Below are positions 9,202 to 17,950 of a stretch of 64,000 bases of DNA, in pieces. Source of the stretch: Streptomyces spirodelae (GTDB lineage: Bacteria > Actinomycetota > Actinomycetes > Streptomycetales > Streptomycetaceae); assembly GCF_017676385.1 (NCBI RefSeq), contig NZ_JAFFZN010000006.1, forward strand, positions 170,341 through 234,340, in the 5' to 3' direction. The notes beneath the pieces were generated by a model that had not been told where the DNA came from, did no database searches, and saw only the letters and a program-made list of their open reading frames with translations. Position 1 is the stretch's first letter, and each line of letters opens with the position of its first letter. Made by a program: the position numbers and the translations under genes.

Positions 9202-10179
9202 ATGTTGTATTTCTCCGGGGGCTCGTCCCCCCGCACCCCCCGAGCCCTTCGGACGCCGCGCCGGAACGGTGCGCGCCGTATCGCAGCCCTGCTGACCGTG
9301 CCGCTGCTGGCCGTCTCGGCGGCGGGCTGCGGCAGTGACGACGGGAAGGGTGCCCCACCGGCGGTGAGCGGCTCCTGGGGCAAGAAGCCCAAGATCGAGA
9401 AGGGTGAGGGCGACCCGCCCTCCGAGCTCAAGACCAAGGTGCTCAAGAGCGGCAACGGGCAGAAGGTGCGCAAGGGCGACGCGGTCAGCGCCCAGTACGT
9501 GGGCCAGCTGTGGAACGGCAAGGAGTTCGACAGCAGCTGGAAGCGGAAGATGCCGGCGACCTTCCAGATCGGCACCGGCAAGGTCATCAAGGGCTGGGAC
9601 GAGGCGCTGGTCGGAAAGAAGACAGGCAGCCGGATCGAGATCGTCGCTCCGCCGGACAAGGGATACGGCAAGAAGGGGCAGCCGCCGACGATTCCGGGCA
9701 ACTCCACGCTGGTCTTCGTGGTGGACCTGGAGAAGATCGCTCCGAGCAAGATCGACGGCAAGCCGGTGGACAAGCCGCAGGACTCGCAGCTGCCCAAGGT
9801 GAGCACCAAGGTCGAGAAGGGCAAGGCCCCGTCGATGCAGATGCCCAAGGGCAAGGAGACGGCGCCCGACAAGCTGATCAGCGAGACCATCGTGCAGGGC
9901 GACGGCAAGAAGAAGGTCGACGCGGACAGCACCATCCTGACGCACTTCACCGCCAAGACGTGGAAGGGCGGCAAGCAGTTGGACGACACCTGGGCGCAGA
10001 ACGGGGCGCCGCAGGACATCCCCGTCGCCCAGATCCCCGGCTGGAAGGAAGGGCTGAAGGGGGCCAAGGCCGGCAGTCGTGTGGTGATCTCGGTTCCGCA
10101 GAGCGAGTTCCCCAAGCAGCAGCAGAAGCAGTTCAAGGACGGGGTCGTCTTCTCGGTGGACGTGCTCGACGTGAAGTGA
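9202..10179 (+). CDS. Secreted FKBP-type peptidyl-prolyl isomerase lipoprotein with two FKBP domains
   Basis: The protein has a basic N-region, a hydrophobic core (IAALLTVPLLAVSAAG) and a lipobox ending AAGC, so it is probably lipidated at Cys43 and anchored outside the membrane. The first FKBP domain (about residues 70-165) has the usual DAVSAQYVGQLWNGKEFDSSW and GKVIKGWDEAL motifs. A second, more divergent domain (about 225-325) keeps the fold outline (QIPGWKEGLKGAKAG) but lacks several active-site residues. It probably helps fold exported proteins. GTG 9193 is an alternative start. A cytosolic single-domain FKBP follows 58 bases later. Confidence 0.85.
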   Translation: MLYFSGGSSPRTPRALRTPRRNGARRIAALLTVPLLAVSAAGCGSDDGKGAPPAVSGSWGKKPKIEKGEGDPPSELKTKVLKSGNGQKVRKGDAVSAQYVGQLWNGKEFDSSWKRKMPATFQIGTGKVIKGWDEALVGKKTGSRIEIVAPPDKGYGKKGQPPTIPGNSTLVFVVDLEKIAPSKIDGKPVDKPQDSQLPKVSTKVEKGKAPSMQMPKGKETAPDKLISETIVQGDGKKKVDADSTILTHFTAKTWKGGKQLDDTWAQNGAPQDIPVAQIPGWKEGLKGAKAGSRVVISVPQSEFPKQQQKQFKDGVVFSVDVLDVK

Positions 10180-10237
10180 CCGCGTCCGTGGCAGACTGGC
10201 GCGGTTGTCCCGCAGATACGTTCGTAGGAGCAATTTC

Positions 10238-10612
10238 GTGAGCATCGACAAGCCCGAGGTCGACTTCCCCGACGGCGAGCCGCCGTCCGACCTGGAGATC
10301 CAGGACCTGTGGGAGGGGGACGGCGCCGAGGCCAAGGCCGGGGACAATGTCTCCGTGCACTACGTGGGCGTCTCCTTCTCGACGGGTGAGGAGTTCGACG
10401 CGAGCTGGAACCGCGGCAAGCCGCTCCAGTTCCAGCTCGGCGCCGGCCAGGTCATCGAGGGCTGGGACAAGGGCGTCCAGGGCATGAAGGTCGGCGGCCG
10501 GCGCCGGCTGACCATCCCGCCGCACCTCGCCTACGGGGAGCACGGCGCGGGCGGCGGCCGGATCAAGCCCAACGAGACGCTGATCTTCGTCTGCGACCTC
10601 GTCGCGGTCTGA
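10238..10612 (+). CDS. Cytosolic FKBP-type peptidyl-prolyl cis-trans isomerase
   Basis: This is a minimal 124-residue single-domain FKBP without a signal peptide. It contains VSVHYVGVSFSTGEEFDASW, the GQVIEGWDKGVQGMKVGGRR segment and the C-terminal LAYGEHG...IPPNETLIFVCDL-type strand (here IKPNETLIFVCDL). The GTG start at 10238 is chosen because GTAGGAG lies 7 bases before it and the length matches the family; an upstream in-frame start at 10205 has no such site. It follows the FKBP lipoprotein and is closed by a strong terminator. Confidence 0.93.
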   Translation: MSIDKPEVDFPDGEPPSDLEIQDLWEGDGAEAKAGDNVSVHYVGVSFSTGEEFDASWNRGKPLQFQLGAGQVIEGWDKGVQGMKVGGRRRLTIPPHLAYGEHGAGGGRIKPNETLIFVCDLVAV

Positions 10613-10632
10613 CGGCCGTATATCACACCGAA

Positions 10633-10667
10633 CGGGAGCCCCGCCTACCGCGGGGCTCCCGGCTTTT
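10633..10667 (+). terminator. Intrinsic terminator after the FKBP gene
   Basis: A 12-bp perfect stem (CGGGAGCCCCGC at 10633-10644 with 10650-10661) and a 5-base loop are followed by GCTTTTG. Confidence 0.8.
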
Positions 10668-10734
10668 GCCTCTCGCCGCGCCGACGGTACGGTCGAGGGC
10701 CCAGAACAGCATGAGAGAGGGCACGAGGGAACCC

Positions 10735-11904
10735 ATGGCGATTGCCAAGGCCGAGCGGCTGATGAATCTGGCGCTGTGCCTGCTGGGGGCCCGCCGCCCG
10801 CTCACCAAGCGTGAGCTGCGGGCCTCGATCGAGGCATACGTCGAGGCGTACGGCTCGGGGGAGGCAGCGGCGTACGGCTCGGGCGAGGCAGCGGCGTACG
10901 GCTCGGGCGAGGCAGCGGCGTACGGCTCGGGCGAGGCAGCGGCCTACGGCTCGGGAGGGACCGCGACCTCGGCCTACGGCTCCGGGGAGGCAGCGGTCCG
11001 CGGCCCTGGAGGCGCCGGGGCGGCCCTCGGCCGGGGCGAGGGAGCCACCGGCACCGAGGAGTCCTTCAGCCGGATGTTCGAGCGGGACAAGGACGACCTG
11101 CGCGAGCTCGGACTGGTCATCGACACCGTCGAGAACCTCGACGGGGAGACCGCCTATGTCGCCCGCCGCGACAGCAACCGCCTCCCGCCCGTCACGCTGG
11201 ACGCCGCCGAGGCCACCGCGCTGGGGCTGGCGGCCCGCGTCTGGCAGCAGGCCCGGCTGGCCGCGGCGGCCAGCGGCGCGCTGCAGAAACTGCACGCGGC
11301 CGGCGGTATGCCTCCCGGCGCCATCCCCGAGCAGGGCGGGGAGCGCCAGCTCAGCACCCTGGAGCCGCACATCCCGGCGCGGGAGGCCGCGTTCGAGCCG
11401 CTGATGCTGGCCTGCCGGGACCGCCGCCCCGTGGCCTTCGACTACCGCAAGTCCAACGCGGCACACTCCGAGAAGCGGCACGTCGAGCCCTGGACCCTGG
11501 AGTGCTGGCGGGGTCACTGGTACCTGGCGGGCTGGGACCGGGAGCGGCAGGCCGAGCGGGTCTTCCGGCTCTCGCGGATCACCGGGCCCGTCCGCTCCCG
11601 CGCGGCTGCCTTCACGGTGCCGGTACCCGATCAGGTGACGGTGCGCGAGACCGTGGAGCGCTGGGCCGGCGAGGGCGCCACCAGTACCGCGCGGATCAGG
11701 CTGCGCGCAGGCGCCGGCTATCCGCTGCGGGCGCGTGCGCTGCACACCAGGGAACTCGGTGACGGGTGGGACGAGTTGGAGATCCCGTACGGGCACGGCC
11801 TGGACGCCTGGCTGGTGGAGTTCGGCCCGGACGTCGTCGCGCTGGAGCCCGCCGAACTGCGCGCCGACGTCATCGAGCGGCTGCGTGCCGTGGCACAGGG
11901 CTGA
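10735..11904 (+). CDS. pafB: WYL-domain transcriptional regulator PafB, with a tandem-repeat insertion
   Basis: PafB and PafC form the regulator that, in mycobacteria, activates DNA-damage genes independently of LexA. The 389-residue protein starts at ATG 10735 behind GAGGGA. Residues 1-37 and about 105-135 form the split winged helix (MNLALCLLGARRPLTKRELR and FSRMFERDKDDLRELGLVI). The WYL domain (about 225-300) has RPVAFDYRK and HWYLAGWDRE. Between the two halves of the DNA-binding region there is an Ala-Tyr-Gly-Ser-Gly-Glu-rich insertion (residues 38-87) encoded by 24-bp tandem repeats, which I do not expect in PafB. The frame stays open through it, so it is an insertion in a loop and not a break. 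pafC starts 15 bases later. Confidence 0.92.
   Translation: MAIAKAERLMNLALCLLGARRPLTKRELRASIEAYVEAYGSGEAAAYGSGEAAAYGSGEAAAYGSGEAAAYGSGGTATSAYGSGEAAVRGPGGAGAALGRGEGATGTEESFSRMFERDKDDLRELGLVIDTVENLDGETAYVARRDSNRLPPVTLDAAEATALGLAARVWQQARLAAAASGALQKLHAAGGMPPGAIPEQGGERQLSTLEPHIPAREAAFEPLMLACRDRRPVAFDYRKSNAAHSEKRHVEPWTLECWRGHWYLAGWDRERQAERVFRLSRITGPVRSRAAAFTVPVPDQVTVRETVERWAGEGATSTARIRLRAGAGYPLRARALHTRELGDGWDELEIPYGHGLDAWLVEFGPDVVALEPAELRADVIERLRAVAQG
10846..10995 (+). repeat. 24-bp tandem repeat inside pafB
   Basis: Four nearly identical 24-bp units begin at 10846, 10870, 10894 and 10918. A degenerate unit at 10942 and another at 10972 follow after a 6-base insertion. Each unit encodes Ala-Tyr-Gly-Ser-Gly-Glu-Ala-Ala. 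Being a multiple of three, copy-number changes keep the frame. Confidence 0.95.
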
Positions 11905-11919
11905 GGGGAGGAGCGGCAC

Positions 11920-12882
11920 ATGGCGGTCAACGCCATCGACCAGACGCGCAGAATGCTCTCGCTGGTCACCTATCTCAAGGACCGGCCAGGAGCCCGGGTC
12001 GAGGAGGTCGCGCGCGCCTTCGGGATCTCCGCGGACGAGCTGATCTCCGACCTGAACGTGCTGCCGATGTGCGGCACCAGCTTCCGGGGCGGCGATCTGC
12101 TGGAGATCGACACCGACGGTGAGCGCATCTGGTGGCGCAACGCGGAGGCGCTGGGCAGCGACACGGCGCAGCCGCTGCGGCTCGCCGCCGACGAGGCGAC
12201 GGCACTGCTGGTCGCGGCCCGCGCCGTGGCGACCCTGCCGGGGCTGCGCGAGAGCGACCGGGACGCGCTGCAGCGCGCCGTGGCCAAGCTGGAGACGGCG
12301 GCGGGCGAGAGCGCGGGCGCCAGCTCGCGGCTGTCGGTCACCTTCGAGTCCGAGGGCGGCGTCTTCGCCGACGTCGACCGGGCCATCGCCGAGCGCCGCC
12401 GACTGTGGATCCGCTACTACTCGCCCGCCAGGGACGAGCTGACCGAGCGCGAGGTGGACCCGATCCGGCTGTTCGCCGTCGGCCACACCTACGTCGAGGC
12501 ATGGTGCCGGCTCTCGGAGGCGCGGCGCACCTTCCGGCTGGACCGGGTGGCCGAGATCAAGCTGCTGGACGAGCGCTCCGACCCGCCGCCGATAGAGCCG
12601 CGGGACCTGAGTGCGGGGCTGGTGCAGCCGGCCGCCACGGACCCCGAGGTGGTCGTCGAGGTCGGCCCCGGCGGGCGCTGGGTGGCCGAGTACTACCCGC
12701 ACGACAGCGCCGAGGAGCTGCCCGACGGTGGCCTGCGCATCACGCTGCGTACCCCGGACCCGGCCTCGCTGCGCCGGCTGGCGCTCCGGCTCGGCCCGGA
12801 CGGCCGCATCACGGCGCCGCAAGAGCTCGCCGAGAGCGCACGGGACGCGGCGCGCAAGGCATTGGCGGCGTACGGCGCGTAG
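11920..12882 (+). CDS. pafC: WYL-domain transcriptional regulator PafC
   Basis: This 320-residue partner of PafB has an N-terminal winged helix (RRMLSLVTYLKDRPGARVEE and FGISADELISDLNVL) and a WYL domain (RRLWIRYYSPARDE, then HTYVEAWCRLSEARRTFRLDR), followed by the WCX extension to the end. It starts at ATG 11920 behind GGGGAGGAG, 15 bases after pafB, so they are one operon. Unlike pafB it carries no repeat insertion. Gene pairs pafB-pafC next to the Pup system are common in actinobacteria, although their known role is in the DNA-damage response. Confidence 0.93.
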   Translation: MAVNAIDQTRRMLSLVTYLKDRPGARVEEVARAFGISADELISDLNVLPMCGTSFRGGDLLEIDTDGERIWWRNAEALGSDTAQPLRLAADEATALLVAARAVATLPGLRESDRDALQRAVAKLETAAGESAGASSRLSVTFESEGGVFADVDRAIAERRRLWIRYYSPARDELTEREVDPIRLFAVGHTYVEAWCRLSEARRTFRLDRVAEIKLLDERSDPPPIEPRDLSAGLVQPAATDPEVVVEVGPGGRWVAEYYPHDSAEELPDGGLRITLRTPDPASLRRLALRLGPDGRITAPQELAESARDAARKALAAYGA

Positions 12883-12951
12883 CAGACGACGCCTCGTCAA
12901 GGGGGCACCCCATGGCCGCCGGAAGGACAGGAGCAGCACTAGGCTGCCGTC

Positions 12952-13182
12952 ATGTTCTGGCCGATGTTCTTCCTGGCGCTCGCCTTCTGCGGGATCGCCG
13001 TGCTCGGAGTGCTCGCCGTCCGGGTGGGTCTGGAGGTGCGCCGCTTCTCCAGGGCGGTCGGTGACAGCTCCGAGCGGATCACGCGGGCCGCCGAGAACCT
13101 GGAGCGGGCAGCCGTCCCGCTGGCCGCGCGGACCGGCCGGGGGACGGGTTCCGGCGGGGCGCAAGACGGGAACGGGACATAA
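12952..13182 (+). CDS. Small single-pass membrane protein
   Basis: The 76-residue protein has one N-terminal transmembrane helix (MFFLALAFCGIAVLGVLAVR, about residues 5-24). An amphipathic, charged stretch (RRFSRAVGDSSERITRAAEN) resembling a short coiled coil and a Gly-rich tail follow. I do not recognise a named family; similar small proteins sit upstream of tatA in related genomes from memory. It follows pafC by 69 bases. No catalytic residues are visible, so a structural or scaffold role is the most that can be said. Confidence 0.6.
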   Translation: MFWPMFFLALAFCGIAVLGVLAVRVGLEVRRFSRAVGDSSERITRAAENLERAAVPLAARTGRGTGSGGAQDGNGT

Positions 13183-13306
13183 CCGATGTGCGGAACGAGA
13201 CATAGCCGACCTATGGGCGGTCTCCGGTCGGGATTCTCGGAGCGGTAGGCTGCCAGATGCCGCGTCGGCGGGCGCCGGAGCGCGCAATCGGGCGGATGCA
13301 CGGGGA

Positions 13307-13336
13307 TTGCCTGGTGTTCACTCCGCAGGGTTACGA
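13307..13336 (+). promoter_or_regulatory. Possible promoter of tatA
   Basis: TTGCCT (13307-13312) and TTACGA (13331-13336) are 18 bases apart in the 240-base gap before tatA. They resemble an HrdB-type promoter. Confidence 0.4.
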
Positions 13337-13423
13337 TCGATGTCGGCACGTCAGCACGATGCAGCCAGTCCGATTCATCCGGCAGGCACGGAACACGCCG
13401 CCCCGGCGAGAAGGTAGTGGCAC

Positions 13424-13708
13424 ATGATCGCAGGTTTGAGGCCCATGGAGATCGTTCTGATTCTCCTTGTCATCCTGCTGCTGTTCGGCGCCAAGAAGCT
13501 TCCGGACATGGCCCGTTCGCTGGGCAAGTCGGCCCGCATCCTCAAGAGCGAAGCCAAGCAGATGAAGAAGGAGGGCGGCTCGGACGCCGAGGCCGACAAG
13601 TCGGGCGAGGCGCAGCAGTCCGCTCCGAAGACGATTCAGGCGGCTCCCGGCGACGTCTCCACGTCCCGCCCCGTCACCGAGTCGGCGGACCAGCCCAAGC
13701 AGAGCTGA
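13424..13708 (+). CDS. tatA: Sec-independent protein translocase subunit TatA
   Basis: TatA forms the pore-like assembly that exports folded proteins. The 94-residue protein has a single N-terminal membrane helix ([13 protein letters not shown], about residues 9-21), the Phe-Gly hinge FGAKKLPD and an amphipathic helix ([20 protein letters not shown]). A polar tail rich in Ser, Asp and Gln follows. tatC lies 106 bases downstream. No tatB is next to it in this window, as is usual when tatB is elsewhere in streptomycete chromosomes. Confidence 0.93.
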   Translation: MIAGLRPMEIVLILLVILLLFGAKKLPDMARSLGKSARILKSEAKQMKKEGGSDAEADKSGEAQQSAPKTIQAAPGDVSTSRPVTESADQPKQS

Positions 13709-13746
13709 GCGACCCGGCCGCAGCACCGGCCGTTCCGCCGGCCGTT

Positions 13747-13772
13747 CCGCTCCGTGGCTTGCCGCGGAGCGG
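13747..13772 (+). terminator. Hairpin between tatA and tatC
   Basis: CCGCTCCGTGGC and its near-complement (one G-T pair) form a stem with almost no loop between tatA and tatC. It may attenuate tatC or stabilise the tatA end. Confidence 0.4.
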
Positions 13773-13814
13773 CGGAGCCAGCCGTATCCGACACTTCGAG
13801 ACTGAGGACGAGGG

Positions 13815-14789
13815 TTGCTCAAGTCGGCCCGGAAGCAGGATAGACAGCAGAAGGACCCCGAGGGGCGGATGCCTCTCGCGGACCACCTGCGGGAGTTGCG
13901 CAACCGCTTGATGAAGTCGGTGCTGGCGATCCTCGTCGTCACCATCGTGGCGATGGTCTACTACAAGCAGATCGCCGACTTCCTGATGCACCCGGTGCGG
14001 GAGTCGGTCGGCTGCACCAAGGGCTTCGGCGAGGCCGCCAAGGACGGCGAGACCTGCGCCGAGATCACCATCAACGGCCTGATCGCGCCGTTCACGATCA
14101 TGCTGAAGGTGGCGCTGACCACCGGCGTCGTCATCGCCTCCCCGGTCTGGCTCTACCAGCTGTGGGGCTTCCTCGCCCCCGGCCTGCACAAGCACGAGAA
14201 GCGGTACGCGCGCTCCTTCGTCGCGGCGGGCGTCCCGCTGTTCCTGGCGGGCGCCTTCCTGGCCTATGTGCTGCTGCCGAAGGCCGCCAAGACGCTGCTG
14301 GACTTCTCCCCGGACGGTGCGGGCAACCTCATCCCGCTGGACGACTTCCTCGACATCGTCACCCGACTGGTGATCGTCTTCGGCCTCGCCTTCGAGCTGC
14401 CCCTGCTGCTCGTGCTGCTCAACTTCGGCGGTGTGCTGACGGGCAAGCGGCTGCTGGGCTGGTGGCGCGGGATGGTCATCGGCATCACCGTCTTCGCCGC
14501 CGTCGCGACCCCCACCGGTGACCCGCTGACGATGTGCGCGCTCGCGGCCCCCATCGTGCTGCTCTACTTCGCCGCCGTGGGCATCAGCCTCTTCAACGAC
14601 CGCCGCCGCAGCCGCAGCAGTCCCTACGCCGGGTTGGACGACGACGAGGCGTCGCCGCTCGACCACACCCCGGAGGCGGTGGGCGCCGCCGAGTCCGTGC
14701 CGGGTCAGCGCCCCGACGCGGAAGGCGGCTCGCCGGACGGCGGCTCGGGTGGCTCGCAGCGGCCGAACGGCTACGACGACGCCACCTGA
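13815..14789 (+). CDS. tatC: Sec-independent protein translocase subunit TatC
   Basis: TatC is the multi-spanning receptor for twin-arginine signal peptides. The start is TTG at 13815, giving 324 residues. The cytosolic N-terminus has the family motif MPLADHLRELRNRL, followed by six membrane helices, with the conserved periplasmic loop and SPVWLYQLWGFLAPGL. The C-terminal tail after residue about 255 is polar and low in complexity (Asp/Glu then Gly-Ser-rich). It belongs with tatA just upstream. Confidence 0.95.
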   Translation: MLKSARKQDRQQKDPEGRMPLADHLRELRNRLMKSVLAILVVTIVAMVYYKQIADFLMHPVRESVGCTKGFGEAAKDGETCAEITINGLIAPFTIMLKVALTTGVVIASPVWLYQLWGFLAPGLHKHEKRYARSFVAAGVPLFLAGAFLAYVLLPKAAKTLLDFSPDGAGNLIPLDDFLDIVTRLVIVFGLAFELPLLLVLLNFGGVLTGKRLLGWWRGMVIGITVFAAVATPTGDPLTMCALAAPIVLLYFAAVGISLFNDRRRSRSSPYAGLDDDEASPLDHTPEAVGAAESVPGQRPDAEGGSPDGGSGGSQRPNGYDDAT

Positions 14790-14860
14790 GCCGGCCGGAC
14801 CGCGCCGCCGGCCCCGGCCTGGGGCCCGGCAGGAGCCAGGCGCGGCCGCGGCCGCGGCCT

Positions 14861-14882
14861 GCCGCTCGCCGCTGTGAGCGGC
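14861..14882 (+). terminator. Possible terminator after tatC
   Basis: GCCGCTC and GAGCGGC form a 7-bp stem with an 8-base loop in the gap between tatC and the helicase gene. There is no T-run. Confidence 0.35.
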
Positions 14883-14960
14883 TCTGACCACGGGGTTCGC
14901 CTCATGGTCGGGTAAAGATCGTGAGTTCTGTCGGTGGTGACCGGTACGCTCGTAGACACG

Positions 14961-17777
14961 ATGACCGAGGATCTGTCCCCCGCGGAGCGGTACGCGGCGG
15001 CGCGCAGGCGTGCCGCCGATCAGGCCACCGCTCTCGCGCCCTTCCGAGACCTGTACGACTTCGAGCTGGATCGCTTCCAGATCGAGGCGTGCCAAGCCCT
15101 CGAAGCAGGAAAGGGTGTGCTGGTCGCGGCGCCGACCGGCTCCGGAAAGACCATCGTGGGCGAGTTCGCCGTCCACCTGGCCCTCAGCCAGGGCCGCAAG
15201 TGCTTCTACACGACGCCCATCAAGGCGCTGTCGAACCAGAAGTTCAGCGATCTGGTCAAGCGGTACGGCCCCGCCAAGGTCGGCCTGCTGACCGGCGACA
15301 ACAGCGTCAACTCCGAGGCGCCCATCGTCGTGATGACGACCGAGGTGCTGCGGAACATGCTCTACGCCGGCTCGAAGTCGCTGCTGGGCCTGGGCTATGT
15401 CGTCATGGACGAGGTCCACTACCTCTCGGACCGGTTCCGGGGCGCCGTCTGGGAAGAGGTGATCATCCATCTTCCCGAGTCGGTCACCATCGTCTCGCTC
15501 TCGGCCACCGTCTCCAACGCCGAGGAGTTCGGCGACTGGCTGGACACGGTGCGTGGCGACACCCAGGTGATCGTCTCCGAGGACCGTCCGGTGCCGCTGT
15601 GGCAGCACGTGCTGGCCGGCCGGCGGATGTACGACCTGTTCGAGGAGTCCGGCGACAAGCGCGAGGTCAACCCGGACCTGGTGCGGATGGCCCGGATGGA
15701 GAACAGCCGGGTCGGCAACGGGCGGGACCGGCGCCGGGGACGCCCCCAGCGGGAGGCCGACCGCGAGCGGGAGCGCCGCCAGCGGGCCCGCATCTGGACG
15801 CCCAGCCGGCCCGAGGTGATCGACCGGCTGGACTCGGAGGGGCTGCTTCCGGCCATCACCTTCATCTTCAGCCGCGCCGGCTGTGAGGCCGCCGTCCAGC
15901 AGTGCCTCTACTCGGGCCTGCGGCTCAACGACAACGCGGCCCGGGCCCGGGTCCGGGAGATCGTCGAGGAGCGCACCGCCGACATCCCCGACAAGGATCT
16001 GCACGTCCTGGGCTACTTCGAGTGGCTGGAGGGGCTGGAGCGGGGGATCGCGGCGCACCACGCGGGCATGCTGCCCACCTTCAAGGAGGTGGTCGAAGAG
16101 CTGTTCGTGCGCGGTCTGGTCAAGGCCGTCTTCGCCACGGAGACGCTGGCTCTCGGTATCAACATGCCGGCTCGCTCGGTGGTGCTGGAGAAGCTCGTCA
16201 AATGGAACGGCGAGCAGCACGCCGACATCACCCCGGGCGAGTTCACCCAGCTCACGGGGCGCGCGGGGCGGCGCGGCATCGACATCGAGGGCCATGCCGT
16301 GGTGCTGTGGCAGCGCGGCATGGACCCGGGCGCGCTCGCGGGCCTGGCCGGTGCCCGCACCTATCCGCTGCGCTCCTCGTTCAAGCCGTCGTACAACATG
16401 GCGGTCAACCTCGTCTCGCAGTTCGGCAGGCACCGCTCGCGCGAACTGCTGGAGACGTCCTTCGCGCAGTTCCAGGCCGACCGCTCGGTGGTCGGCATCT
16501 CCCGGCAGGTGCAGAAGAACGAGGAGGGCATGGCGGGCTATCGCGCCTCCATGACCTGCCACCTGGGGGACTTCGAGGAGTACGCGCGGCTGCGCAGACA
16601 GCTCAAGGAACGTGAGACGGAGCTGGCCAAGCAGGGCGCCAACCAGCGGCGCGCGCAGGCGGCGGCAGCGCTGGAGAAGCTCAAGCCCGGCGACATCATC
16701 CACGTGCCCACCGGTAAGTACGCGGGGCTGGCGCTGGTGCTGGACCCGGGCGTGGCGGGCGGCCGCGGGTCCGGCGCCCGCCGGGGCTACGACGGATCGA
16801 CGGGCAACGAGGGACCGCGGCCGCTGGTGCTGACGGCGCAGCGGCAGGTCAAGCGGCTGGGGCCGATCGACTTCCCGGTGCCGGTCGAGCCGCTGGACCG
16901 GATGCGCATCCCCAAGTCGTTCAACGCGCGCAGCCCCCAGTCCCGCCGCGATCTGGCCTCGGCGCTGCGCAGCAAGGCGGGCCACTACGCGCCCGAGCGG
17001 CACCGCAAGCAGCGCTCGGCCGCCGCGGACGACCCCGAGATCGAGCAGCTGCGCAAGGCCATCCGGCAGCATCCCTGCCACGGTTGTGACGAGCGCGAGG
17101 ACCACGCCCGCTGGGCGGAGCGCTACCACCGGCTCAAGCGGGACACCCGGCAGCTGGAGCGGCGCATCGAGGGCCGGACGAACACGATCGCCCGCACCTT
17201 CGACCGGGTCTACGCGCTCCTCTCGGAGCTCGGCTATCTCTCGGGCGACCACGTCACCGACGACGGCCGGGTGCTGGCCAGGCTCTACGGCGAGCTGGAT
17301 CTGCTGGCCTCGGAGTGCCTGCGCGAGGGTGTCTGGGAGGGCCTGCCGCCCGCCGAGCTGGCCGCGTGTGTCTCGGCGCTGGTCTTCGAGGCCCGCAGCA
17401 ACGACGAGGCGCTGCCCCCCAAGCTGCCGGGCGGCCGGGCGCGCGCTGCGCTCGGCGAGATGGTGCGGATCTGGGGACGGCTGGACGCGCTGGAGGAGGA
17501 GCACCGCATCACCGCGACCGAGGGCGTCGGCCAGCGCGAGCCCGATCTGGGCTTCGCCTGGGCCGCCTACCGCTGGGCGGACGGCCACGGCCTGGACGAG
17601 GTGCTGCGCGAGGCCGACATGCCCGCCGGTGACTTCGTGCGCTGGTGCAAGCAAGTCATCGATGTCCTCGGACAGTTGGCGGCTGCCGCGCCGGAGGCCG
17701 GTACGGTGCCGAGGAATGCCCGCAGGGCGATCGACGGCATGCTGCGGGGCGTGGTGGCGTACTCCAGCGTCGGGTGA
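14961..17777 (+). CDS. Ski2/Mtr4-like DEVH-box RNA helicase (HelY type)
   Basis: The 938-residue helicase has Walker A APTGSGKT (residues 57-64), DEVH (150-153), SAT in SLSATVS and motif VI QLTGRAGRRGID. The C-terminal region includes a Cys-containing segment (HPCHGCDEREDHARW) and an arch-like and helical domain typical of the Ski2/Mtr4 group. A charged low-complexity insertion rich in Arg lies between the two RecA domains (about residues 245-275). Such helicases feed RNA to decay or processing machines; in bacteria the substrates are not well known. The ATG at 14961 is chosen over an in-frame ATG-less extension. The gene is transcribed with or just after tatC. Confidence 0.9.
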   Translation: MTEDLSPAERYAAARRRAADQATALAPFRDLYDFELDRFQIEACQALEAGKGVLVAAPTGSGKTIVGEFAVHLALSQGRKCFYTTPIKALSNQKFSDLVKRYGPAKVGLLTGDNSVNSEAPIVVMTTEVLRNMLYAGSKSLLGLGYVVMDEVHYLSDRFRGAVWEEVIIHLPESVTIVSLSATVSNAEEFGDWLDTVRGDTQVIVSEDRPVPLWQHVLAGRRMYDLFEESGDKREVNPDLVRMARMENSRVGNGRDRRRGRPQREADRERERRQRARIWTPSRPEVIDRLDSEGLLPAITFIFSRAGCEAAVQQCLYSGLRLNDNAARARVREIVEERTADIPDKDLHVLGYFEWLEGLERGIAAHHAGMLPTFKEVVEELFVRGLVKAVFATETLALGINMPARSVVLEKLVKWNGEQHADITPGEFTQLTGRAGRRGIDIEGHAVVLWQRGMDPGALAGLAGARTYPLRSSFKPSYNMAVNLVSQFGRHRSRELLETSFAQFQADRSVVGISRQVQKNEEGMAGYRASMTCHLGDFEEYARLRRQLKERETELAKQGANQRRAQAAAALEKLKPGDIIHVPTGKYAGLALVLDPGVAGGRGSGARRGYDGSTGNEGPRPLVLTAQRQVKRLGPIDFPVPVEPLDRMRIPKSFNARSPQSRRDLASALRSKAGHYAPERHRKQRSAAADDPEIEQLRKAIRQHPCHGCDEREDHARWAERYHRLKRDTRQLERRIEGRTNTIARTFDRVYALLSELGYLSGDHVTDDGRVLARLYGELDLLASECLREGVWEGLPPAELAACVSALVFEARSNDEALPPKLPGGRARAALGEMVRIWGRLDALEEEHRITATEGVGQREPDLGFAWAAYRWADGHGLDEVLREADMPAGDFVRWCKQVIDVLGQLAAAAPEAGTVPRNARRAIDGMLRGVVAYSSVG

Positions 17778-17950
17778 CGGGTGGCCACTCGCCCGCCGGA
17801 GCGCCGGCCTGGCTCGCGGCCATGGATCAGCCGGAGGCGATGGCGGTGGACCTGAGGGAGTTCTTCGCCAAGGTCGTGAGAGCCGCGGCGCGGCCGGAGC
17901 GGGCGGTGTTGACGGCCGTCGCGCGGGGCGGGATGTTCAGGCGTGCGTCA

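Noticed and set aside
10846..10995. CRISPR array or mobile repeat
   Set aside because: Units abut without spacers and keep the pafB frame; it is a coding minisatellite.
10645..13287. An 880-codon open frame opposite pafB and pafC
   Set aside because: It is a reverse shadow of the WYL genes; its Arg/Cys-rich repeat is just the complement of the pafB minisatellite.
13674..17654. A 1326-codon open frame opposite tatC and the helicase gene
   Set aside because: Composition is that of a shadow frame (Arg/Gly/Val/Leu-rich) and it crosses two well-supported genes and their gap.
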